A DNA stretch of 64,000 bases from Leptothoe sp034932105 (GCF_034932105.1 NZ_JAYGIG010000003.1:71676-135675); one strand, 5' to 3'. Numbered from the stretch's first letter, positions 1 through 10,100 are shown. Numbers and translations: made by a program. Notes: generated by a model from the sequence alone, not told the origin.

Positions 1-1232
1 TGCCCACGGTTCTCATCTATCGTGATCAACTTTTACCCTATTCGGAAACGTTTATTCCGGCCCAGGGGGGAAGTCTGTGTCGCTATGGGGCTGTCTATGT
101 TGGCACCAGTCGCCTGCCTGAGGGGGCGGAGCATTTGGCTGGGCAGAAAACCCTTGTTTTAGGGGATAGTTTACGGAACAGGCCAAGGGATAGCTTAGGG
201 GACGGGTTGGGGAATAGTTTAGGGGACACATCAAAGATCAGTTCTGCCTGGGGCCGTCTTTGGAAGGTGGGGTATAAGTTTGGGGGTATTTCCCCTCCCC
301 AATGGATCCGTCTACTCCAGCAGCAGCAGCCCACGTTAGTTCATGCCCATTTTGGCAGTGATGGGGGGATGGTGCAGCCCCTGTGCCAACGGTTGAACAT
401 TCCTCTGGTGGTCACATTTCATGGGTATGACGCCACTTGGGATACGCCTGCCTGGGGAACCGTGCGGGGAAAAGGGGATTTTTTTCGGGCACTGCTGCTG
501 CGGAAACGAGATCTGGCCCTAGGGAAGGCCGACAGACTGGTGGCTGTCTCCCAGTTTATTCGGAGTCAACTGCTGCTGAGGGGAGCCGCTGCTGACAAAA
601 TTCTTGTGCACTATATTGGTATCGATCGACAGCGGTTTCACCCCAGGGTGGGCCAGAGAGAGCCCATGGTGTTGTTTGTGGGGCGACTGGTGGAGAAAAA
701 AGGGGGTGAGTATCTAGTGCGGGCCATGGCGGCGGTGCAGCGTCAGCGGCCGGAGGTAACGCTGGTGATAATTGGGGCGGGGAATTTGCGATCGCACCTC
801 CAAACCCTGGCGGATCAGCTCCCAGTCCGGGTGCAGTTTTTAGGCCAACAGCCCCCGGACCAGGTATACCACTGGATGAACCGAGCCCAGGTGTTTTGCG
901 TGCCCAGCATCATCGCCCGTTCAGGGGATGCTGAGGGCTTTGGCATGGTCTTTGCCGAGGCCCAGGCCATGGGGCTGCCCGTGGTGAGCTTTGCCACTGG
1001 AGGCATCCCTGAAGCCGTCCTGCATGGAGAGACCGGCCTACTCGCCCCGGAAAAAGACACAGCCCAGCTCACCCAGCATTTGCTCCGACTATTGGCCGAT
1101 GGGGAACTGCGACAAAAATTTGCCCTAGCCGGACAGGCCCATGTGGCCGCTAACTTTGACCTCCAGAAAAATACCCGCCAGCTAGAGACGATTTACGACG
1201 AGGTGGTGGAACAATATTGTCAAGAGAAATGA
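1..1232 (+). CDS. Glycosyltransferase family 4 protein (5' end one base outside window)
   Basis: Retaining GT-B glycosyltransferase, expected to transfer a sugar from a nucleotide sugar during exopolysaccharide or LPS assembly in the cytoplasm. The frame is open from base 3 and reads PTVLIYRDQLLPYSETFIP. The window starts with TG, so the true ATG is probably one base upstream; the internal ATG at 135 is not a good start. GT4 marks are HAHFGSDG and TFHGYD in the N-terminal half, FVGRLVEKKG at the start of the second Rossmann fold, and EGFGMVFAE (the E-x7-E motif) followed by GLPVVSFATGGIPE. Odd: codons for about LGDSLRNRP...GNSLGDT (168-240) are a low-complexity run built from a repeated 'ttaggggat/gacgg' unit, which looks like a slippage insertion in a variable loop. 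The acceptor cannot be told. Confidence 0.88.
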   Translation, partial: PTVLIYRDQLLPYSETFIPAQGGSLCRYGAVYVGTSRLPEGAEHLAGQKTLVLGDSLRNRPRDSLGDGLGNSLGDTSKISSAWGRLWKVGYKFGGISPPQWIRLLQQQQPTLVHAHFGSDGGMVQPLCQRLNIPLVVTFHGYDATWDTPAWGTVRGKGDFFRALLLRKRDLALGKADRLVAVSQFIRSQLLLRGAAADKILVHYIGIDRQRFHPRVGQREPMVLFVGRLVEKKGGEYLVRAMAAVQRQRPEVTLVIIGAGNLRSHLQTLADQLPVRVQFLGQQPPDQVYHWMNRAQVFCVPSIIARSGDAEGFGMVFAEAQAMGLPVVSFATGGIPEAVLHGETGLLAPEKDTAQLTQHLLRLLADGELRQKFALAGQAHVAANFDLQKNTRQLETIYDEVVEQYCQEK

Positions 1233-1270
1233 GGAATAATGGCGCAGGTCATGGGAGTTTCCGGCTAACT

Positions 1271-1335
1271 ACCAACTAACGCAACCAACTAACGCAACCA
1301 ACTAACGGCAACCAACTAACGGCAACCAACTAACG
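1271..1335. repeat. Short tandem repeat, 13-14 bp unit
   Basis: About five copies of accaactaacg(g)ca lie just upstream of the DUF6473-like gene. Cyanobacterial intergenic short tandem repeats of this kind are common. The array ends 13 bases before the downstream ATG, so it occupies the place where a ribosome-binding site would normally be; no clear Shine-Dalgarno is visible. Confidence 0.85.
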
Positions 1336-1348
1336 GGTACAAGCGGGT

Positions 1349-2245
1349 ATGGGTAAGTTTTATCAGGATTGGGACATTGAGATTATCAACTATGACATGT
1401 ATAGCCTACAGGGCCTAGACCTGCGGGGCCCAGCCTTAACCCAGCCCGATTACATTGCCTATTTAGGGGCCGCCCAAACCTTTGGCCGCTACTGCCACGA
1501 GCCATTTCCCACCCTCCTGGGTCAACAACTCCAGTTAGGAACTTTGAATTTGGCCTCCGGGGGTAAAGGCCCCCAATACTATTTACAAAATCCGGCGGCG
1601 TTGGAGCTAATCAATCAGGCCAAGCTCGCCGTCGTCCAGGTAATGTCCGGACGCAGTATTAGTAATTCCGTCTTTGAATCCACCCGGGGTGGTCGTTCCG
1701 GCCTGCGCCGCAGCAATGGCAAAAAAACCACCGCCAATGTCATTTTTTACGAGTTGGTCAGTGGTCGAGATGAGCGGGGCCTAGACCCTACCTTTCTCCA
1801 ACAGCTGTTGGCTGAGACCCGCCATAACTATGTCACCGCCATGGTGGAACTACTGGAGAAAATTCACGTGCCCACGGTGCTGCTATGGTTTTCCGTACGT
1901 TCTCCCGCCTATCAGGAGATCTATCCCCCCCTCTGGCCCAGACGCATTAACCGCTGGCTTGAGCAGATGTCCCAGGGCAAGCTGGGACTGTGGCGACGGC
2001 GCAATGAAACTCGGGTGGAACAGTTCCTGGGAGATTTTCCCCACCTGGTGAATCAGGCCATGGTCGATCAGCTAAAACCCCACAGCGATTGCTATGTCGA
2101 ATATGTGGGGCAGTCTGGCTTACCCCAACCACTGAAAACCTATGGGGGACAGTCCTTAGCCCCCAATATTTACTATCCCTCCCCGCAAATGCACCGGGAT
2201 GTCTACGCCAAACTACTGCCTGCTGTCCAGACATTGCTTAGTTAA
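1349..2245 (+). CDS. DUF6473-like protein of a surface-glycan locus
   Basis: Soluble protein of 298 aa with no signal peptide or membrane segment. The opening FYQDWDIEIINYDMYSL, followed by a block with YIAYLGAAQTFGRY, LNLASGGKGP and VVQVMSGRSISNS, resembles the DUF6473 family as I remember it, which often sits in capsule or exopolysaccharide loci. The GGxGP turn and following conserved Ser/Asn residues could suggest an SGNH-like or GSCFA-like fold, but I see no complete catalytic set. It follows a glycosyltransferase on the same strand and converges on another, so a role in polysaccharide assembly is likely by context only. The ATG at 1349 is the only reasonable start. The function is unknown. 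Confidence 0.62.
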   Translation: MGKFYQDWDIEIINYDMYSLQGLDLRGPALTQPDYIAYLGAAQTFGRYCHEPFPTLLGQQLQLGTLNLASGGKGPQYYLQNPAALELINQAKLAVVQVMSGRSISNSVFESTRGGRSGLRRSNGKKTTANVIFYELVSGRDERGLDPTFLQQLLAETRHNYVTAMVELLEKIHVPTVLLWFSVRSPAYQEIYPPLWPRRINRWLEQMSQGKLGLWRRRNETRVEQFLGDFPHLVNQAMVDQLKPHSDCYVEYVGQSGLPQPLKTYGGQSLAPNIYYPSPQMHRDVYAKLLPAVQTLLS

Positions 2246-2309
2246 CGTGATCCACGATTTGGGTGGGGGATGGGTATCTGGGAATGGTTTTTTTGGCCTC
2301 ACCAGCATA

Positions 2310-3524
2310 CTAGGCATGGCGCTGGGAATGTAAATCCGCCACCGCTGATGCGATCGATGGCTCCACCGCGGCCCAAGCATAGGTGTGGATAAACAAATCG
2401 TAGGCATGGGCTGTGATTTGTTTATCCAAGGCTGGATTTTGCCAGAGATAGTCCACCTTCTCCACCATTTGGGCTGCCGTTTCCCCCAGCCAAAGGTGAT
2501 GGTTGTCTTTTACCCCCAGGCCTTCGGCCCCCTTGGCGGTACTCACCACGGGGCAATAGCTGGCAAAGGCTTCTAAAATTTTTAACCGCGTCCCCCCTCC
2601 CTGGCGGAGGGGAACCACCATGGCACTGGCCCGGTTTAAATAGGGTCGCACATCGGGCACCATGCCGGTGATGTGGATGTTGTTGTGGAGCTTGGCGGCT
2701 GTTGCCATAGCCGCCGTGGGGTCACGGCCCACTAGCCAGAGCTGACTGTCGGGATAGCGTCGTTTGAGGGCGGGGTAAATTTCTTGGATCAGGATGAGGG
2801 CGGCTTCTTCATTGGGGTAATAAGAAAACTTCCCCAGAAATAGGAGATGGTGCGGCTCCTTGGGGGAATGGTTTTGACTGGCCGGGGGATTAACCTGCCG
2901 ATAAAATTCGGCCTGTAATCCATTGGGAATCACCTTCACTCCATGGCTGATGCCATAAAGCTGCCGGATTTGGTCTGCATCTACGGGACTGCACACCCAG
3001 GTTTGATCGGCTCGTTGGATAAAGGTCTGTTCAATGTGCCGAATTTGGCGTAACGTGCGGCGGGGTAGGCGGTAGTCTTCCTTATTGCCTTCAATGTTGT
3101 GGTTATCTAAAACGATGGCGCAGGGGTGGTTTTTGACTACCTGGAGATAGGGGTATAGCCACAGCTCTTCAAACACCATTAGGCTGGGCTGAAATGTTTC
3201 CACCAGCTGGCCTAGGGCCTTAGCCGCGTCGGCCGTATAGAGCCAATCAGCATAACTGTAACCGTCGGACCGCAGGTATCCCAACCGATTTTTAACTTTT
3301 TCAGTCCATGGGCGCTGGGGGCTGGCAATGTCGTAATGGGCTAACTTAAATCCCTGTTGGGTAAGTTCCTGGGCGGCCCGATCGGAGCCTTTATAGATGG
3401 AGAAGATAGCCACTTCTCCCTGGTGTTTGAGTAGGTTGAGGGTTTGCCAGTTTCGCAACGCCACGCCGCCGGTCGGGGGATAGGGGGGAACTTGAACAAT
3501 AACCAGACTGCGACAGGAACCCAT
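2310..3524 (-). CDS. Glycosyltransferase, GT4/GT1 superfamily
   Basis: Cytoplasmic GT-B glycosyltransferase of 404 aa. The N-terminus has VQVPPYPPTGGVALRNW, a glycine-rich acceptor-domain loop. The C-terminal half carries HHLLFLGKFSYYPNEEA, QLWLVGRDP, IHITGMVPDVRPYL and VVPLRQGGGTRLKILEAFA, where the last block holds the nucleotide-sugar-binding glycine and glutamate typical of this fold. It is the last gene of a three-gene minus-strand unit with two sulfotransferases (32 bases from the previous gene), so it probably acts on a sulfated surface glycan. The ATG at 3524 matches the family N-terminus. The sugar donor cannot be predicted. Confidence 0.88.
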   Translation of the reverse strand: MGSCRSLVIVQVPPYPPTGGVALRNWQTLNLLKHQGEVAIFSIYKGSDRAAQELTQQGFKLAHYDIASPQRPWTEKVKNRLGYLRSDGYSYADWLYTADAAKALGQLVETFQPSLMVFEELWLYPYLQVVKNHPCAIVLDNHNIEGNKEDYRLPRRTLRQIRHIEQTFIQRADQTWVCSPVDADQIRQLYGISHGVKVIPNGLQAEFYRQVNPPASQNHSPKEPHHLLFLGKFSYYPNEEAALILIQEIYPALKRRYPDSQLWLVGRDPTAAMATAAKLHNNIHITGMVPDVRPYLNRASAMVVPLRQGGGTRLKILEAFASYCPVVSTAKGAEGLGVKDNHHLWLGETAAQMVEKVDYLWQNPALDKQITAHAYDLFIHTYAWAAVEPSIASAVADLHSQRHA

Positions 3525-3556
3525 GGGTAAACCGAAGAATAGACCTAAAAATTGGT

Positions 3557-4321
3557 TTAACTATCTTCAAGGTAGTGGGCGTAGGGAGTCTTGGCAAAAA
3601 AATCGGTGAGTTCTTGATGATTTGCGATCGCATCCTGCCACCGCCCCGATGACTGTTTTTGATAGGCACTGGTGACCGGCGATGGGGCCACCCCCAGAAA
3701 GTTACAAATCTGATCCACCGTTGGCTGATGTTGCGAGCTGTCTTGGATATGCTCCTCATAGGTTAATGGGAGAACCTCTAAACCCTTTAGCAACTCCAGC
3801 TCATAGGTTGCCAGCCGTTCACTCCGCTGCATCCAATCCAGCATACTTTCCGGTCTTACCGTAATTACCCTAGATTTAGCCGGGGCATCGGTCTTTTTCT
3901 GATAGTACCCAGAAACCCGTGCCTTAAGATTCGAAAGGGCATGGTAAAAGAGATTGCGCCGTTGTAGATGAATGATCTTAAAGCCAACTTTGTCCAGCTG
4001 GTGTAAAAAATGCCGCCGTCGCAGCAGCGGCTGCACATCTCGAATGTGATAGCTTAGGATTTTGCAACCGTAGGCCTCCGTTGACGCCTTGGCGCAGCAG
4101 CTCTGCACATAAAGCTGGGGCAGGAGCACCGGGCGGCTCAAGATCTCTCCATCACACTGAATTGATTTGACACTGTCCAACAGGCTAACCAAAACGGTGG
4201 TGCCGGAACGACCTCGACCAAACAGAACAAACCGCACCGGGCTCAAGGGGGGACGATGCAACAGATAGTGAACCGTTTGTCTAATTTTTAAATGGGGATT
4301 TTTTATGGGAAGTAGTTCCAT
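3557..4321 (-). CDS. Sulfotransferase family protein
   Basis: Predicted PAPS-dependent sulfotransferase of 254 aa. The 5'-phosphosulfate loop is RFVLFGRGRSGTTVLVSLLD near residues 30-50, and IIHLQRRNLFYHALSNLKA near 125-145 corresponds to the 3'-phosphate-binding region with a conserved Arg and Ser. Near the C-terminus LEVLPLTYEEHIQD matches the 'YEDL' region of the fold. It lies between another sulfotransferase (36 bases upstream) and a glycosyltransferase (32 bases downstream), so sulfation of a polysaccharide or glycolipid is the likely job. It is small for the family but all the expected blocks are present. Confidence 0.82.
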   Translation of the reverse strand: MELLPIKNPHLKIRQTVHYLLHRPPLSPVRFVLFGRGRSGTTVLVSLLDSVKSIQCDGEILSRPVLLPQLYVQSCCAKASTEAYGCKILSYHIRDVQPLLRRRHFLHQLDKVGFKIIHLQRRNLFYHALSNLKARVSGYYQKKTDAPAKSRVITVRPESMLDWMQRSERLATYELELLKGLEVLPLTYEEHIQDSSQHQPTVDQICNFLGVAPSPVTSAYQKQSSGRWQDAIANHQELTDFFAKTPYAHYLEDS

Positions 4322-4357
4322 TATATTGTTTCCAATCTGGTCAGATAGCTGAACCTG

Positions 4358-5377
4358 TTATCTGGATCTGTTATCCTGTTTTTTTATTTTGGCCATAGCA
4401 CCAATGTCCTGGGCTCGCCGAGACGAAGGCCCCAACAATTTTGTGCGCCATACCATCAGCTTGCAATCTAGCCGACAGCGCAGTTTTGCCACTTTTAGCA
4501 GTCCCACCGCCCCAGGCGATAGGGCCTGGTAAGGTTCGTCGGTATATCCGTACTGCTGTTGTAACCTATTTGTCACACTGTTCACAATTGCGACATGGTG
4601 TGGCCACAGCTGCTGTTTCCACTTGTCAACCGCCCTAGTCTCCAGGGGCTGAAGTGCCTGGTTTAAATGGGCTAAGGCCCACCCCTCCCGATTGACAATG
4701 GGCATGGTTTGGGTCGAACGCTGGGTCCACACCCCCCTAGGATAGTCCTCATTAAGAAACTCAAAAATCCCCTCAAGGACTGATTCCGGCTGGTGCACTA
4801 AGTCTTCGTAGCGCACCAGTTTTACCCGTGGATCAGAGTGCCAATTTTGTTCATAGAGTTGGGTACTTTGGTGCCATTGTTCGGCATGGACATGGACATA
4901 GTTACTGGCCCAGGTCATGTTTAACAGCGATGCGGTCACCGCCCTCGGATCTCGTAACATCCATAACACTTGGGCCTGGGGAAACCACTCTAACAGCTTT
5001 GCTAAATGTTGATAGTGCAGCGGTGTCTTTTCTCCCCAGCGGGGCTTATGACAACGTTGAGCATAGGTTTCTAACCATCCGGCAAAGAGAGTGCCATGGC
5101 TAGGAGATCCCTTGGCCAAGATGTTAGTTAGGGTGGTATCTGGTTCTATATCAAAGTAGGAGAATCGCTGACTTTGGCTCAAGACTTGCCAAAACTGTTG
5201 AAATTCCCCGGGCTGATCTAACTTTAAATGACCATAGGTGGGGACCCAATAGGTTAGAAAGTGGCTCTCTGGAGAAACGGCAATGCGGGGATGGGCCGAG
5301 AGGATGGTGGTTAACAGCGTGGTTCCCGACCGGGGCATACCGACGATAAAAATTGGCGGCTCTCCTGATTGGATCAT
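4358..5377 (-). CDS. Sulfotransferase family protein
   Basis: Sulfotransferase of 339 aa. The phosphosulfate loop is right at the N-terminus (PIFIVGMPRSGTTLLTTIL), followed by HPRIAVSPESHFL, the 3'-phosphate region WMLRDPRAVTASLLNMTWA, and KLVRYEDLVHQPES, all classic Sulfotransfer blocks. It is first in a minus-strand operon with a second sulfotransferase and a glycosyltransferase. It is only distantly related to the neighbouring sulfotransferase, so the two probably modify different positions or substrates. The C-terminal 50 residues are basic (KLRCRLDCKLMVWR) and could bind a membrane or an acidic glycan. Confidence 0.9.
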   Translation of the reverse strand: MIQSGEPPIFIVGMPRSGTTLLTTILSAHPRIAVSPESHFLTYWVPTYGHLKLDQPGEFQQFWQVLSQSQRFSYFDIEPDTTLTNILAKGSPSHGTLFAGWLETYAQRCHKPRWGEKTPLHYQHLAKLLEWFPQAQVLWMLRDPRAVTASLLNMTWASNYVHVHAEQWHQSTQLYEQNWHSDPRVKLVRYEDLVHQPESVLEGIFEFLNEDYPRGVWTQRSTQTMPIVNREGWALAHLNQALQPLETRAVDKWKQQLWPHHVAIVNSVTNRLQQQYGYTDEPYQALSPGAVGLLKVAKLRCRLDCKLMVWRTKLLGPSSRRAQDIGAMAKIKKQDNRSR

Positions 5378-5444
5378 GGGAATGAGGTGCTCGACTAGCT
5401 TTTAGCAAATAACTTTTAGTCTTTTAGTAAATACAGAGGCTACG

Positions 5445-5603
5445 TTAACCGGTTCTGCTTAACAATGCTTGTTGTAATGCTAAATCCACAGACTCCATTT
5501 GGGCGAGGTATTCTTGAACGCCTTGTTGGAGCTGGTGTCAAGCAGAATCAGGATTTTGTAACACGGCATTAATGTGGATGATGGCTGCTTGGCATGAACT
5601 CAT
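5445..5603 (-). pseudogene. Possible small-ORF remnant with an internal stop
   Basis: A minus-strand frame from an ATG at 5603 reads MSSCQAAIIHINAVLQNPD, hits TGA after 21 codons, then continues in the same frame with a helical segment rich in Gln and Leu (LQQGVQEYLAQME) to a TAA at 5445. The second half has the composition of a real helical protein. No ribosome-binding site is visible. It could be a decayed small gene or chance. Confidence 0.2.
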
Positions 5604-5634
5604 GACGTGAACTACGGACGTAAAGCGATAAAAA

Positions 5635-5663
5635 AAGGTGGACTAGAATTTCTAGCCCACCTT
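5635..5663 (-). terminator. Rho-independent terminator of the giant DUF11 gene
   Basis: A 13-bp stem (5635-5647 with 5651-5663, one mismatch) with a three-base loop. On the minus strand it is followed by a run of U (A-run at 5629-5636 on the plus strand). It lies 50 bases past the stop of the minus-strand gene at 5715 and should end the 12-kb operon transcript. Confidence 0.8.
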
Positions 5664-5714
5664 AACATTGCAAAGTTAAATCAAATCAGAGTCCGGTCAG
5701 AGTCTGATCAGTGC

Positions 5715-7130
5715 CTATGGAATAGTCACCGTAAAGCGGAATGCACCCACCTCACTAGCATCAACATTCAGGCCAAGGTTAGGACCACCAGCCACCACAC
5801 CTCCACCAGCGCCAACGCCTAGGCCACCCGTTGGTGTCCCCGAGGGGAAGGTACCAGGGAAGGAAGGACAGGATTCTACCAGAGAGGCTAAAGGTGCTTG
5901 GGGGAATAACAACGGGCTACCAGCAGCAAAGGTAAGATTAGTGCCTAGGGTAGAAAGCAGCTGGGGCGAGGCCAACTCTAGACTCGCTGGCTGCAGAACA
6001 CTCGGCACCTGCAACTCGTCACATATTTCCACATTGGCAGCCTGGGCCACCCCGGCATTAAAGAAGTAGACCGTATACTCCACCACATCCCCAGACTGTA
6101 GTGGGTTATCCACCTCAAACAGACCCAGCGGTAAGCTATTACCTGCCAAGTTGGCTAAGGTATCGTCATCCTCGGTGCCAGGCTGATTAGTGAAGTCATT
6201 GATACCCGGTAGCGCCAGGTTAGTACCGGCCCTAGTAACCCGAGTAATGCGCTTCACAATCCGCAGATCGGCCCCCAAAAGCACAGGAGTTTCAATGTTC
6301 TCCTCCGGTTCATTCGCCTCTAGGTTGCCATTCGGATCACTAGCGACGGGATCGGGGGTGGTGGAATCACTCGGGAAGGGATTGATATCGTTGGAAAGAT
6401 CCGATGTCGGCTCCCCAGATATCACACCAATGCCGTCAGTCGTCGTCTGGTTATCAAATGGCCCAGGTAAATTGGGGGCGACATTATTACCCGCAGTATT
6501 AACGTCAACCGTAATTTCGTAAACGGCAAACTCACCCACATTCAACGTGCTGGTGGGATCCGCTGGATCACCGGCCAGACGCAAATCGCCGCTGCCATCA
6601 AAGCTAGCGTTAACGGGCACCGTGGTCACACCGCCCCCAGCCGTGACCAATGTGGGGGGTGTAACGATGTTGAAGTCGTTAGTACCACCAATACCACTGG
6701 TGCCGAAGGTGGGTCTAAAGTCATTATTGAGGACAACATTTCGTAAATCCTCGATCCCAATGTTGCGCACCACTATCTGATAAACCAGACGCACATTGTT
6801 GGTACCAAACGTGGCCCCCGTAATGTTACCGATTTCAGTGCGGCTTTGGTCAACCCGCTCAATCACCGAAATTTCAGGCGTGATCACAAAGTTGACCGGG
6901 GTGGGGGTGTTTTCAGAATCCCCAGGGGCTGGAGCCGGAGCGCTCTGATCGCCCGCATTACCCACGGTGCTGCCCCCTGTCGGCGACTCACCAGGAGGAT
7001 TCAAGGCCCCCTCCAAATCAGCAGGCAGAGGGGTGACTGAATTCAAATCGTTGGAGATATCGCTGACTGGAATCGTCGATGCAGCCCCAACACCAGTGGC
7101 TGTGGTGCTGTTGTTAAACGGTCCCGGCAA
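5715..7130 (-). pseudogene. C-terminal part of the giant DUF11 protein, cut off by a frameshift
   Basis: This frame carries the last third of the DUF11-repeat protein. It begins in the middle of a repeat (LPGPFNNSTTATG is the continuation of NGETL in the other repeats). The only start is an internal TTG with no ribosome-binding site, so it is not an independent gene. It contains one divergent DUF11 unit (ISVIERVDQSRTEIG, VYEITVDVNTAGNN) and a final one with LRIVKRITRVTRAGTN, VEYTVYFFNAG and VEICDELQVP. It ends in FRFTVTIP with no sorting signal. Removing one copy of the 20-bp duplication at 7140-7179 joins it in frame to the upstream part, giving about 1,822 aa in total. Confidence 0.8.
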
Positions 7131-7138
7131 AGCCCTTG

Positions 7139-10100
7139 TCAGGGTTTCACCATTGTCCGCAGGGTTTCACCATTGTCCGTCAGATCCACATCAACAACGA
7201 TTTCATACTCGCTAAATTCACCAACAGCTAAGGTCCCCGGTTGGATCAGGCTGGCATTGTTCGTATTCGGAGGGCCAGCCCCTTGATCAGAAGAATCGCC
7301 ACCATCGTAGTTAGGATTAATCGGATTAGGCACACCAACACCAGCCACCTGGGTCAACGAAATGATCTCGAACCCATTATCAGGGCCAGAACCACCGCGA
7401 GTGCCGTCGTCAAAGGTGTCGGTAAAGTCGTTCGTTAGCAGAACGTTATTGAGGTCTTCAGCTCCTGTGTTTTGGACCCGGATGCGATAGGTGACACGCC
7501 CCGTATTGGCTCCATAGGTGCCTGTCGGCTCCAGTACCGTGGTCACCACTTGCTCAGAGACATTGATCTGAGGTTGTTGGATCGGAAAGGTAACGGGCGT
7601 CGGCACGTTTTCATTCACAGGATCGGGGGATGCTATCGGGGTCGGAGCCGCTGGATCCCCAGGATTGCCCGATGTACCACCACCCGTGGGTGAATTGCCC
7701 GCTGGATTCAGCTGATCTTCTAGGGCAAGACCCGTTGCATCGTTGGAAATGTCACTTACCGGAATGTTTGAAGTGACACCGATACCATCCGTTGTGGTGC
7801 TGTTGTTAAAGGGACCGGGTAGGGGATTGGACAACGTTTCGCCATTGTCCGTCAGATCCACATCAACGACGATTTCGTACTCGCTAAATTCACCAACAGC
7901 TAAGTTTCCACTGTTGAGTGGGATTAACCTCGAGTCGTTTGTCCCGTTAGGGCCGGCTCCCTCTTCCGAGGAATCGCCACCGTCATAGTTGGGATTAACC
8001 GCATTGGTCACCCCACCTACTTGCGCTAACGATACAATTTCGAACCCATTGTCAGGGCCAGAACCACCGCGAGTGCCGTTGTCAAAGGTCTCGGTAAAGT
8101 CGTTCACCAAATTGACTGAAGTGAGATCTTCAGGCCCTGTGTTTTGAACGCGGATGCGATAAGTGACTCGACCGTTATTGGCTCCGTAAGTACCTGTCGG
8201 ATCAATCACCGTACTCACCACCTGCTCAGATACGTTGATCTGGGGTCGAGTGGGGAAGATAACCGGGGTGGGCACGTTTTCATTCACGGGGTCGGGTGAT
8301 GCTACCGGGGTCGGAGCCGCTGGATCCCCAGGATTGCCCGATGTACCACCACCCGTGGGTGAATTGCCTGCTGGATTCAGCTGATCTTCTAGGGCAAGGC
8401 CCGTTGCATCGTTGGAAATGTCACTTACCGGAATGGTTGAGGTGACACCAATACCATTGGTGGTGGTGCTGTTGTTAAAGGGACCGGGTAGGGGATTGGA
8501 CAACGTTTCGCCATTGTCCGTCAGATCCACATCAACGACGATTTCGTACTCGCTAAATCCACCCACCGCTAGGGTACCGGGTTGGATCAATTCTGCATTA
8601 TTTGTATTACCAGGTCCGACTCCCTGATCAGAGGTGTCACCCCCGTCATAGGCCGGATTAACCGGATTGACAGTGCCACCCACCTGGGTCAAGGATACAA
8701 TCTCAAAGCCGTTGTCAGGCCCCGATCCGCCCCGGGTGCCATTGTCAAAGGTCTCGGTGAAATCGTTGGTTAACGTGACCGTATTGAGATCTTCAGTACC
8801 TGTGTTTTGAACGCGGATGCGATAGGTGACTCGACCGGTATTGGGGCCATAGATCCCTGTCGGGTCAATAACCGTACTCACCACCTGCTCAGATACGTTG
8901 ATCTGAGGAGTTGCATTGGGCTGTAGGGTAACCGGTGTGGGGGTATTTTCATTGGCGGGAACAGCTGGATCAGGCGGGGGGGGTGCATTGACCGCACCCG
9001 GATCACCAACGGTGCTCCCACCGGTCGGAGAATTACCGGCAGGATCCAGAGCACCTGCTAGGCCTAGAGCTGAGCCATCGTTAGAGATATCGCTCACCGG
9101 TCGGTTAGAGGGGGTGGTGGGATCACTGCCGAGGCCCGTCGCTGTGGTGCTATTGAAGAATGTCCCTGGCAGTCCAGTAGTTAGGGTTGAACCATTATTG
9201 CTGGTGTCAACGTCGACCAGGATTTCATATTCGGTAAATGCCCCGGGCTCTAGGGTGCCTCCCGTCGCCAGCACCGCGTTGTTGGTGTTAACACCTCCAC
9301 TGTCAACAGTGTCACCACCATCATAGAGAGCGGTATTGGCTGGATTGGCTACACCGCCGGTTTGGGTGACTGAGATAACTTCGAAGCCGTTGTCAGGCCC
9401 AGAGCCACCACGAGTGCCGTTGTCAAAGGTCTCGGTAAAATCGTTGATCAGTTGGACGTTGGTTAAACGCTCGGGACCTGTATTCTGGACCCGAATCCGG
9501 TAGCGCACCCGAGCCGTGTTAGCACCACCGGGGCCAAAGGTGCCATCGACGGGCGCTACTGTTGTTTCAATGAACTGCTCAGAGACGTTAATGCGAGGTA
9601 CTGGCACCGGTGGTGGCAAGATCACTGGTGTGGGGGAAGCCTCTAGGGGGTCATTGTCACCATTCGGGTCTGGATTGGGGGCGGGATTAGCGTTGGGAGG
9701 AACACTATCATCGACGGACGTATCTATAATTCGTAAACCAATGGGGGTTGTACCGGCGGCTACCACCGTATTGTTATAGGTCTCCCCAGGGTTAATATTG
9801 GCCGCAGCGGTGTCTAGGCGAACGGTGTATTGGATGACGGTGGCCTGACCCGGTGCGAGGGAGCCGGTGCCATCCAACAGATTCTGATTGCCATTGCCAT
9901 TAAAGGCAGGATTAGCGGTGCCTGGACCTGAAATGACCGTGGGGGGAACTACCACCGTAAATCCAGTGGTCCCGTTAAAGGTTTGGGTGAGGTTGTCGGT
10001 TGCTTGCACATTGGTCAGCGTGGTACTGGCACCAAAGTTCTCTACTTGAACGGTGTAGACAACGTCAAACTCAGTTGCACTGACCTGAACAGGGGTAGAC

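Larger units (their letters stand above)
5378..5714. other. Intergenic region of 337 bases
   Basis: Lies between the sulfotransferase operon and the end of the giant DUF11 gene. It holds a terminator for the latter (5635-5663) and a broken minus-strand frame (5445-5603). I see no clear promoter, although the sulfotransferase operon needs one here. Confidence 0.6.

Noticed and set aside
5715..7130. Treating the C-terminal DUF11 frame as a separate gene
   Set aside because: Its only start is a TTG in mid-repeat without a ribosome-binding site, and the 20-bp duplication explains the split.
6190..9779. Several long plus-strand frames opposite the giant DUF11 gene
   Set aside because: They mirror the repeated, GC-biased coding sequence on the minus strand, and recur with the repeats; none has a signal, domain or ribosome-binding site.
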